This document shows, piece after piece, positions 1 through 5,702 of a DNA stretch of 9,649 nt. The translations under genes were made by a program, and so were the position numbers. The DNA is taken from contig CALZJV010000442.1 in the NCBI GenBank assembly GCA_945787595.1, positions 1-9,649 on the forward strand, written 5' to 3'. Each line of letters starts with the position of its first letter. The stretch's first letter is position 1. Below the pieces are notes generated by a model. The model did no database searches and was not told the origin of the DNA. It saw only the letters and a list, made by a program, of their open reading frames with translations. Source of the stretch: an uncultured Desulfobacterales bacterium. GTDB taxonomy: Bacteria; Desulfobacterota; Desulfobacteria; Desulfobacterales; JAFDCJ01.

Positions 1-1353
1 TGCCCAGGTGGAATGACTGATAAGAATTCCTCCAGCCTCGCAGGCCGTTTCCAGCCTGGAAGCCAGGTTGACCTGCATGCCCATGGCGCTGTATTCGCTT
101 CTTTGCCCGGAACCGAAGCTGCCCACCGTAGCCATACCCGTATTGATGCCGCATCTTATTTGCAAAGGACATTCAATGCCTTCACTGAACCACTTTTTTT
201 GCAGTTCCTGCATTTTTTGCTGCATCTCCATGGCCATCCGCACACATCGTAGGGCATGATCTCTGTCGTCGGTTCTGTCCGGTGCACCGAAAAAAACAAA
301 CAGTGCATCACCGGTAATGTTGGCAAGCGTCCCTTCATATTTTTGAATGATGTCATTCATGCAAGAAAAATATTCGTTTAACAATTCTCCCATATCTTCG
401 GGTTCCATCGCATCTGTAGTCCTGGTGAAATCTTTAATGTCGGAAAAAAACATCACCAGTTTCTTGCGATGGTGATCCCGAACCGGTGCAACATCTCCGG
501 CCAGTATTTTCTTTGCCAACTGGGGCGGCACATATCTTTCCAGGAAACTGTGAGCCTTGACCACCTTTCGTTTCTGCTCCTGAAGATCTTTCGTTCTGAG
601 ATCTATTATCCTTTCCTGTCTCAGGCGAATGGTGTTGACTTCTTCAATCCGGCGTTCAAGTTCATCGATAATTTCTCGTGACAGTTGGACGCGCAACAGA
701 TCCATAAACCGTGAATAAATAGGTTTGGCCTTCCATTTGACGTGATATTCACAAAAAGCATCACCGGTATGTTGACACATCGTCTCTCCAACCGTGGCAG
801 GGTTGCCGGAAAGTTTTCCCATACCTTCGTATACCCCTCTGTTCATATCACAAAAATGCTTGGTGACAGCCGGATCGTCATTCCACCAGATTCTCACCAC
901 CGCTAAACCATTTTGATTTTCTACGATTTTTATTGAGCGGTTGGCGTTAAATTTGGCATTCTCTTTGGGAAGTCGGTTGATGATGGTTTGAACTCCGGCC
1001 AGACGCAATAAAAAAACCTGGGTCCCCACAGTGGTTTTAAAGATATTTTTGCCGGCTTTGTATATGGCCTCCGGATCGCCTAAAATCGATATGGTATTCT
1101 GATAAACTTTATTCAGCAGATCATTTGAAATCCAGTTACCAGGCGCCAGCAGATAATCATGGGTAACCGATATGAGCCCGCCCGTGTCTTCATCGGTGAC
1201 AAAAAATTTCCGGTTTCCGATAATATCATTGAATAGCTTACGATACGGCACCTGCGTCAATGCGCTTTTAATGTAATGTTCGCAGGTAAGAATATTGATA
1301 CAGCTGGCATCTTTTCTCATCGGTTTATCGGACAACATCGAAATAACTGTCAT
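1..1353 (-). CDS. Class III adenylate/guanylate cyclase with N-terminal V4R-like sensor domain (3' end outside window)
   Basis: The frame is open from the ATG at 1353 to the window edge, giving 451 residues without the C-terminus. Residues about 25-210 form a probable sensor domain. It ends in a Cys-rich motif, C193-x7-C201-E-Y-x-V-x-W, that resembles the end of V4R (4-vinyl reductase-like) ligand-binding domains; this assignment is tentative. A charged, probably coiled-coil segment follows at about 230-275, then the usual pre-cyclase linker (FLERYVPPQLAKKIL). The cyclase domain starts near 297. Metal-binding Asp residues are D305 (FFSDIKDFT) and D349 (ITGDALFVFFG). N429 and R433 of VNLASRLE are kept. 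The purine-specifying Lys position reads N345 and the Asp position reads S422, so ATP or GTP preference cannot be assigned. The expected product is cAMP or cGMP made in the cytoplasm in response to the sensor. An upstream in-frame ATG at 1368 exists, but the ribosome site favours 1353. It appears to be transcribed alone. Confidence 0.88.
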   Translation of the reverse strand, partial: MTVISMLSDKPMRKDASCINILTCEHYIKSALTQVPYRKLFNDIIGNRKFFVTDEDTGGLISVTHDYLLAPGNWISNDLLNKVYQNTISILGDPEAIYKAGKNIFKTTVGTQVFLLRLAGVQTIINRLPKENAKFNANRSIKIVENQNGLAVVRIWWNDDPAVTKHFCDMNRGVYEGMGKLSGNPATVGETMCQHTGDAFCEYHVKWKAKPIYSRFMDLLRVQLSREIIDELERRIEEVNTIRLRQERIIDLRTKDLQEQKRKVVKAHSFLERYVPPQLAKKILAGDVAPVRDHHRKKLVMFFSDIKDFTRTTDAMEPEDMGELLNEYFSCMNDIIQKYEGTLANITGDALFVFFGAPDRTDDRDHALRCVRMAMEMQQKMQELQKKWFSEGIECPLQIRCGINTGMATVGSFGSGQRSEYSAMGMQVNLASRLETACEAGGILISHSTWA

Positions 1354-1360
1354 AAAAGAA

Positions 1361-1366
1361 CTCCCC
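1361..1366 (-). promoter_or_regulatory. Ribosome binding site fixing the cyclase start
   Basis: On the minus strand GGGGAG lies seven bases before the ATG at 1353. The in-frame ATG at 1368 overlaps this site and has no purine-rich sequence at the right distance, so 1353 is the better start. Confidence 0.7.
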
Positions 1367-1374
1367 ATTAAATG

Positions 1375-1402
1375 TTGACGATTTTGGAATGACGATTGAC
1401 GA
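1375..1402. repeat. Heptanucleotide tandem array upstream of the cyclase
   Basis: Four 7-bp units in exact register: TTGACGA, TTTTGGA, ATGACGA, TTGACGA. The array ends 22 bp from the cyclase start codon and so lies in its promoter or leader region. Confidence 0.7.
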
Positions 1403-1470
1403 ATTAAGGTATTCTATTGTTTTTTTTGATTTAAAAGACTGAGCGCAGCGATTCGATCCTTCCATATTTT

Positions 1471-1509
1471 GCGGTTCAATAGTCTGCTGTTCTGCGGTTC
1501 GCTGTTCGG
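1471..1509. repeat. Imperfect heptamer-like repeat
   Basis: Units such as CTGCTGT, TCTGCGG, TTCGCTG and TTCGGCC follow one another with 7-bp spacing over 1487-1510, and a related GCGGTTC lies at 1471-1477. The match to a 7-bp period is looser than in the other arrays of the window. Confidence 0.4.
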
Positions 1510-1622
1510 CCTTACGGGGTCTCATAAGAAGTTTCAGAATTTGGCGCCTTTAATTCCTGACACCCGACACCTCGTGTGAAGCTTCATGAAGTTCAATATC
1601 ATTAAATTTTCATCAATTGCTC

Positions 1623-1712
1623 GTGGGAGCGGCTTCCAGCCGCGATCATTCGATGATAGCGATATAGATAGTTATCAAGCAACTTTTTTTCGCGGCTGGA
1701 AGCCGCTCCCAC
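1623..1712. repeat. REP-like inverted pair (REPIN-like element)
   Basis: Two 23-bp arms, 1623-1645 and 1690-1712, are perfect reverse complements separated by 44 bp. Each arm begins with GTGGGA and carries its own small hairpin, GCGGCT-TCC-AGCCGC. This matches the architecture of bacterial REP sequences (a GTGG or GTAG head plus a stem), paired head to head as in REPINs, which are mobilised by RAYT transposases. No RAYT gene is in the window, so mobility in trans is an inference from the family. Confidence 0.75.
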
Positions 1713-1724
1713 AGCCTATAATGG

Positions 1725-1808
1725 CTAATATGAATCTACAAAGTTTCTTTTTCGATCAAACCGGCCGTTTTTTTTGCCGGCGGCTGGGCCGACACCTGAA
1801 ACCTTCAC
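1725..1808 (-). other. Unassigned 27-codon open frame, possible gene remnant
   Basis: A GTG at 1808 follows AAAGGAA and opens 27 codons beginning VKVSGVGPAAGKK and ending at TAG. Its basic, Gly/Pro-rich start looks like the N-terminus of a real protein, loosely like small flagellar regulators, but I cannot assign a family. It lies just downstream of the membrane-tail remnant at 1842-1925. It may be a truncated gene start or chance. Confidence 0.2.
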
Positions 1809-1841
1809 ATTTCCTTTATTGGTGGCTTAGTGGCTGAACTT

Positions 1842-1925
1842 TTACTTTTTCCTGAGGAACAGAAGAGTAAGAGCAAAAAGGGTACCAACCAGCAGTCCGG
1901 ATAAGGCAATTTTACTTTCGCCGAA
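1842..1925 (-). pseudogene. Remnant of a C-terminal membrane anchor
   Basis: The minus strand holds a 27-codon stretch that reads as one hydrophobic helix (IALSGLLVGTLFALTLLFL) ended by RKK and a TAA stop. This is the shape of a C-terminal or single-pass membrane anchor with a positive cytoplasmic end. An in-frame TGA lies directly upstream at 1926-1928 and there is no start codon, so it cannot stand alone. A one-base shift in the GTAAAATT tract would join it to a short frame reading TIDSAKVK. I take it as a decayed tail of an unidentified membrane protein; chance is possible. Confidence 0.3.
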
Positions 1926-2122
1926 TCAATGGTTTGTTAATATTGCAAAATTTTGATTGCTGAAATTATTAGGCGGCAGGGAGAAATAGCCCATTGGGCT
2001 AAGCTGAGTATTGTTTTTCACAACTTTAGCGAGTACTTTACCCACCTGTCATTGAAGTCGGAGGATTTGAGGTAAATTATTGAATTGCATGGCAGGGGAA
2101 ATGTAGAAAATCCTCAGAATGC

Positions 2123-3292
2123 TCATCTTAGCGATTCATTTACCCAACGGTTTAGGAAACTCGCGGCATTGGCGGCTCCGCAAAAATCTACAGATAATGG
2201 ATCCGAAGTTCTGGGTTGATCTAGGATTTGATCAATGTGATTGCTCAATGGAACTGGATGAATATCTGCTGTATTCAAGATTTCCATGGGCAACAAATTT
2301 TTTATCCTGTTGGCACGTAAGGGCTGCTCCTGCTGGCGCGAGTAAGGATAAACCAGGGCGGGAACTCTGGTAACCAGCAAGTTCATACAGGTGTTGTACC
2401 CGGCCAGGCTCACCGACAGGTCGGCAGCATACAAGTAATCCAGGAAGCGCTTTGTATATCGCCGGATACGAAAATCAGCCGAGGTACGGGCGGATAGTTT
2501 TTCAAACTCTTCTTCTTCCATAAATGGTCCGCCAAAGACTTCAAGCCGAACCGGTAGTCTGTCACGAAGTAATTCGCAGGCATCAATCACAGAAGTTAAA
2601 AGCTCGTAGCCTGAGCGGCCGCCGCCCGCACTGGCCACGATAAATTTTTGCCCGCAAGAAATTGCCAGTTCCCTCCGCAGGCTTCTACCGTTGGCGGGAT
2701 CTGTTTGCTGGGCGATAAACCCTGTGTAGACCACAGGAATGTTGATGTCCCTCACCCGGCTGAAGGTTTCCTCCAGACGCAGTAAGCCGGGATCGGAATG
2801 AATCAGCAAAGCGTCAAAGTGCCGGTTTAATTTCTGTAAAACCCTTTCTTCGTAAGCGGCAGGATCTTTTTTCTCCACCAAAATATCCCGCAGGCTGCAT
2901 ATGGCCTTGACAGGTCCAAATCTGCCTTCACGAATATCTTCCAGCAAAGGCTCCAGTTCAAAGCCGAACATGGATCGGCCAAAAGGATATAGCTCGACGA
3001 TAAAAAGATCCGGCTGAAGATGTTCCATCAGCGAATAAATAATCTTTTTTCGTTCATGCTGGATTTGTTCGACGCTTTGGCCGGGAGTCACCGCAATCAG
3101 CCTGGTGAATTTTTCATCCATGTACAGTACCGGCAGCTGCAGGAGGCGGACATGTTCCGGCAAATCCACCTCGACTTCTGGACCGCCGGCAATCAGCGTC
3201 ACGTCATGATTGGATAAGGCCCGCGCAAACTCCAGGCTGCGGACCAAATGTCCCATCCCCCAGACGTATTGACAGTAGAAAATAACTTTCAT
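2123..3292 (-). CDS. COG4671-type GT-B glycosyltransferase (paralogue 1)
   Basis: This 389-residue protein has the two-lobed GT-B layout seen in MurG-like and other GT28-related enzymes. The N-lobe starts at once with a beta strand and the acceptor-side motif G14-H-L-x-R-S-L20, typical of predicted glycosyltransferases of COG4671. ELYPFGR (100-106) and CSLRDILVEK (132-141) follow. The C-lobe opens near 215-225 with a Gly loop (ASAGGG) and carries the sugar-nucleotide signature AGYNTCMNLL (297-306), PALVYP (311-316) and EQPLRANR (322-329). There is no signal peptide or membrane helix, so it should act in the cytoplasm or at the inner face of the membrane, moving a sugar from a nucleotide donor to an unknown acceptor. 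It aligns without gaps to the protein at 8392-9564 over 330 residues (about 45% identity, hand count). The upstream minus-strand gene encodes a deacetylase, suggesting a shared glycan pathway. The ATG at 3292 has only a weak ribosome site. Confidence 0.88.
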   Translation of the reverse strand: MKVIFYCQYVWGMGHLVRSLEFARALSNHDVTLIAGGPEVEVDLPEHVRLLQLPVLYMDEKFTRLIAVTPGQSVEQIQHERKKIIYSLMEHLQPDLFIVELYPFGRSMFGFELEPLLEDIREGRFGPVKAICSLRDILVEKKDPAAYEERVLQKLNRHFDALLIHSDPGLLRLEETFSRVRDINIPVVYTGFIAQQTDPANGRSLRRELAISCGQKFIVASAGGGRSGYELLTSVIDACELLRDRLPVRLEVFGGPFMEEEEFEKLSARTSADFRIRRYTKRFLDYLYAADLSVSLAGYNTCMNLLVTRVPALVYPYSRQQEQPLRANRIKNLLPMEILNTADIHPVPLSNHIDQILDQPRTSDPLSVDFCGAANAASFLNRWVNESLR

Positions 3293-3412
3293 GTGATTCA
3301 GTCAACCTCATCGCCGGTCGCAGGAATTACGGTATACTTAGGCCCTTAATTATTTTTCTGCATTTGGCGGCAAATAAATTGTATTGGGATATTATCGCCA
3401 TCATCAAATGAT

Positions 3413-3440
3413 TGAATATTTTCGAATGAATATTGAATAT
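3413..3440. repeat. Heptanucleotide tandem array upstream of glycosyltransferase 1
   Basis: Four 7-bp units in register: TGAATAT, TTTCGAA, TGAATAT, TGAATAT. It lies about 120 bp upstream of the glycosyltransferase start at 3292. Confidence 0.7.
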
Positions 3441-3450
3441 CCATCAGCGA

Positions 3451-3474
3451 ACCCCTCGCAGCAAGTCGCGGGGT
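3451..3474. repeat. Short GC-rich hairpin
   Basis: ACCCC at 3451-3455 pairs with GGGGT at 3470-3474, and after one mismatch CG pairs with CG inside. No T-run follows on either strand, so it is not a good intrinsic terminator. It may be another dispersed palindromic repeat. Confidence 0.4.
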
Positions 3475-3534
3475 ATCATCTTAATGCTAAAAATTTTATC
3501 GCAGCATTCTGAGAGAAACTAGACCCGAATAAAA

Positions 3535-3630
3535 ATTAAATTGACAAGAGCGAAGCGACATCCACAAATATTCAATTTGCAATCTTCAATTTTCAATTCC
3601 AGCTCGTACGAGCTAGGCCCTTATCGGGTT
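3535..3630 (-). repeat. Composite non-coding repeat, copy 1, 3' of the deacetylase
   Basis: Read on the minus strand after the deacetylase stop: a block CCCGATAAGGGCCTAGCT, a perfect 14-bp palindrome AGCTCGTACGAGCT (3601-3614), four heptamers (plus strand TATTCAA, TTTGCAA, TCTTCAA, TTTTCAA at 3569-3596), then a tail around GATGTCGCTTCGCTC. The same order of blocks occurs after the stop of the gene at 8392, in diverged form. Confidence 0.5.
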
Positions 3631-3647
3631 TTATCTGACAAAAAATT

Positions 3648-4439
3648 CTAAAGTGACCTAAGGTGCCTAAAATGAAGCAATTGAAACTCCTTGTGCCTGA
3701 CCATAGTCTTCAAAAGAACCTCAAGAAAATCAAACGCCCCATCGTTCATCCGCTGATGATGTATCATAATGCCGCAGCAATTTGATGATATCGCCTGCTG
3801 GAGCTCATCGAGCAGATTGCTCCAACCGGAAGCCGGATCTCGTTCCTTGCGGGTGTGAAGATCAACATTGACATAAAGATCGGATAACTCCTTTGGCGCT
3901 TTCGGCTGGCTGCCTCGGCTGCGGGATACTGCTGCATAACCAAGATCCTGCAGCAATTCAAGTGTGTTGAGACTGCAGCGGTTCCACGGCGGTGTGAATA
4001 CCGGATAAAATTCCGCCGCCATGAGATCCTCAAGACGCCGCTTGCCCAGCAATAGATCCCGTTTGATATCCGATCGGCTGCGGGATACTCCAAACTCCTG
4101 TTTCTTGCCATCGATTTCATGGTTGACATGGCGCCAGCCGTGCTGGTGCCAGCACCACAGCGAAGATTCCTTGGCCCCCAGACCTTTGAGATATTGCCAG
4201 CGCCTGCCGGTAAGCCAGGCCGGGACCACGGCCAGACATAGGGGAATCCGCTGGCGCTTGAAAATATCCATTAATTTGGCAAGTTTTCTCCCGGGAGCGG
4301 CCACATCATCCGCCCGAAAAAAAATACGTCCGGGACCGCTGTTACCCAGTCGTTGCGAGGCGATATGAATACAGCGTTCGGTTCGATAAACAAGATCTGT
4401 AGGAAAATGACGCCAAATCGGAGAAACTTCGTCCTGCAT
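3648..4439 (-). CDS. Signal-less CE4-like polysaccharide deacetylase
   Basis: This 263-residue protein fits the NodB/CE4 polysaccharide deacetylase superfamily, perhaps the DUF2334-like branch. The motifs come in the expected order: FRADDV (D44, D45; general base and metal Asp), HQHGWRHVNH (H100 and H104 as the metal HxxxH pair), TPPWNR (149-154; the RxPxG-like motif 3 that lines the groove) and MIHHQR (H227/H228; the late catalytic His motif). CE4 enzymes remove N-acetyl or O-acetyl groups from sugars using a divalent metal. There is no signal peptide or membrane helix, unlike secreted peptidoglycan or chitin deacetylases, so it should act on a cytoplasmic or lipid-linked intermediate. The next minus-strand gene is a glycosyltransferase, which fits a glycan-building role. 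The ATG at 4439 has only weak Shine-Dalgarno sequence. The substrate is unknown. Confidence 0.78.
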   Translation of the reverse strand: MQDEVSPIWRHFPTDLVYRTERCIHIASQRLGNSGPGRIFFRADDVAAPGRKLAKLMDIFKRQRIPLCLAVVPAWLTGRRWQYLKGLGAKESSLWCWHQHGWRHVNHEIDGKKQEFGVSRSRSDIKRDLLLGKRRLEDLMAAEFYPVFTPPWNRCSLNTLELLQDLGYAAVSRSRGSQPKAPKELSDLYVNVDLHTRKERDPASGWSNLLDELQQAISSNCCGIMIHHQRMNDGAFDFLEVLLKTMVRHKEFQLLHFRHLRSL

Positions 4440-4481
4440 TTAATCTGCCTATACTATTATTGTACTTGCTTTTTTATCCTT

Positions 4482-4509
4482 AAATCCAGATTCTAAAATC
4501 CAATATTTA
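4482..4509. repeat. Heptanucleotide tandem array upstream of the deacetylase
   Basis: Four 7-bp units in register: AAATCCA, GATTCTA, AAATCCA, ATATTTA. It lies 42 bp upstream of the deacetylase start codon at 4439. Confidence 0.6.
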
Positions 4510-4624
4510 TGAGGAATAAAAGATAACCCTGTGTTAGATTAGGTATCCACTTAATCATCATTAAACTTTTTGTCCAGTTAATTTTATTTCGTCGACGTCG
4601 ATGTCAAATGGTTAGCTTGGCCCG

Positions 4625-4734
4625 ACCCAATCGAAGGAGAAAAATTGGGTTTGGTTCTAATATCGGCCACCGCTTAATCGTGGGTTGGGTTGAGCATCCC
4701 GATATCTATTGGTGGGTCTCGTTTCTCAACCCAA
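4625..4734. repeat. MITE-like cluster of inverted repeats
   Basis: Three inverted pairs are visible: ACCCAAT (4625-4631) with ATTGGGT (4644-4650); ATATCGG (4660-4666) with CCGATAT (4699-4705); and the 10-bp TTGGGTTGAG (4685-4694) with CTCAACCCAA (4725-4734). The GTTGGGTTGAG...CTCAACCC pattern resembles a family of short intergenic palindromes common in proteobacteria. No transposase or clear target duplication is present. Family membership is from memory of the pattern, not a search. Confidence 0.55.
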
Positions 4735-4929
4735 ATTGCCAGCCTTTTTGTGCTATCAGCGAAATTCAACGAAACGGCCGAAGACAGAAATATCTCAGAT
4801 AAATTTTTGCATGACCTAGTGTAAGCCCCTCCCCGCTTCATTCATGCTTCAGCGCTGGTCTTAATTATCATTATTGGAACATAGCAGGAAATATGATATT
4901 GATATATTTGGTGAATTTATTGAGGCATT

Positions 4930-4934
4930 AGGAG
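4930..4934 (+). promoter_or_regulatory. Ribosome binding site of the binding-protein pseudogene
   Basis: AGGAG lies six bases before the ATG at 4941. It is a strong site that survives although the gene behind it is broken. Confidence 0.75.
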
Positions 4935-4940
4935 AAAAAA

Positions 4941-5650
4941 ATGATAGTACAAAAAGTTAACGATCGAATCTGGATACCACTTTTTTTTGTTGTCTTTACC
5001 TGGTCATTGATTGGCTGTGCCGCTTCCCAGGGGCAAAGGTCAAATACAGGAGCCAAACAAACACCCACCGCTGCTGTGGCACCCAATCCTAATGTTTTGC
5101 GCGTCGGGGTATCCACCAACGCTCCCCCATTGATATTTAGGCAAGGTTCCGAAATTGTGGGATTGGAGGCTGAACTGGCCAGAAAATTCGGCGACTATCT
5201 GGGAAAGTCAGTCGCTTTCATCGAAATGGCTTGGCAAGAACAGATCCCGGCACTGCTGGCAAACAAAACGGATATCATCATGTCAGGCATGTCCATTACC
5301 AAAATGAGGCAAGTCCGCATTGAATTCAGCAGGCCTTATTTTCGTACCGGTCAAATGGCGTTGACCCGCAATAAATATCTCAAGATGATCCCCAACAGCT
5401 ATTACGGGATCCGAAAGGCAGGATCGATCTATTGATCCATGACGGACCGATCATCCTTCTGCTGGCCGCAGAAACTGAAACTAAAGGGCTCGCAGCAATT
5501 CCAGCCCTCTTGTCGGAAGAGTATCTGGCGTGGGGGATCCGAAAAAACGATGTGGAGTTGCTGGAGACCGCCAATAATTTTGTCGATATGATGATTAAAG
5601 AAGGCAAATTGGATCCTATCATCAACCGCTGGATCCCTTTCGAGGATTAA
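4941..5650 (+). pseudogene. Family 3 extracellular solute-binding lipoprotein, frameshifted and internally deleted
   Basis: The intact gene would encode a periplasmic binding lipoprotein of an amino-acid-type ABC uptake system. The first part (4941-5435, 164 codons) has a lipoprotein signal with lipobox LIGC (Cys26), then a lobe-I sequence: VLRVGVSTNAPPLIF, the family signature GLEAEL, and the end of the lobe at FSRPYFRTGQMALTRN. It stops at TGA 5433-5435. The second part lies in another frame (from about 5375 to 5650) and reads KGRIDLLIHDGPII, then EEYLAWGIRKND and a normal family C-terminus, IINRWIPFED. Joined, the halves still lack roughly 50 residues of the middle lobe, including the usual VGVxxGTTG region. 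So there was both an internal deletion and a frame change. GGGATCCGAAA occurs twice (5406-5416 and 5534-5544), near the break and downstream. No permease or ATPase gene is adjacent. A sequencing or assembly error could cause the frameshift but not the missing segment. Confidence 0.8.
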
Positions 5651-5660
5651 GCTTGATATA

Positions 5661-5690
5661 GCCGCAAAAAGGCGCAAAAAGCACAAAAAA
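5661..5690. repeat. Decameric A-rich tandem repeat
   Basis: Three 10-bp units in register: GCCGCAAAAA, GGCGCAAAAA, GCACAAAAAA. It fills the gap between the pseudogene and ldtD, and its end runs into the AAGGAA that serves as the ribosome site of the next gene. Confidence 0.6.
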
Positions 5691-5702
5691 GGAAATTGTA
5701 AA

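Larger units (their letters stand above)
1354..2122. other. Long spacer between the cyclase and glycosyltransferase 1
   Basis: This 769-bp stretch has no convincing intact gene. It holds the cyclase ribosome site, the heptamer array at 1375-1402, weaker heptamer-like sequence at 1471-1509 (TTCTGCGG and TTCGCTG type units), the REP-like inverted pair at 1623-1712, and two short possible gene remnants between 1725 and 1925. I saw no clear terminator for the glycosyltransferase that ends at 2123. Confidence 0.6.
3293..3647. other. Repeat-filled spacer between deacetylase and glycosyltransferase 1
   Basis: These 355 bp hold no gene. From the glycosyltransferase start outward they contain a heptamer array (3413-3440), a short GC hairpin (3451-3474), and the composite repeat (about 3535-3630) that ends near the deacetylase stop codon. 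The length and repeats make simple cotranscription of the two flanking genes uncertain. Confidence 0.6.
4440..4940. other. Spacer between divergent deacetylase and binding-protein pseudogene
   Basis: This 500-bp stretch lies between divergent genes and so should hold promoters for both, but I could not define convincing -35/-10 pairs. It contains a heptamer array (4482-4509), a MITE-like set of inverted repeats (4625-4734), and the ribosome site at 4930-4934. A 64-codon open frame across 4608-4802 is explained by the repeat and is not called as a gene. Confidence 0.55.

Noticed and set aside
1586..1837. 83-codon plus-strand open frame
   Set aside because: It runs through the REP-like inverted pair and low-complexity sequence. 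The protein has no coherent composition or motif.
3451..3474. GC-rich hairpin as a rho-independent terminator
   Set aside because: No T-run follows on either strand, and it lies far from both neighbouring stop codons.
4608..4802. 64-codon plus-strand open frame with a start codon
   Set aside because: Most of it lies across the inverted repeats at 4625-4734, and it has no ribosome site or recognisable domain. The repeat explains the open frame.
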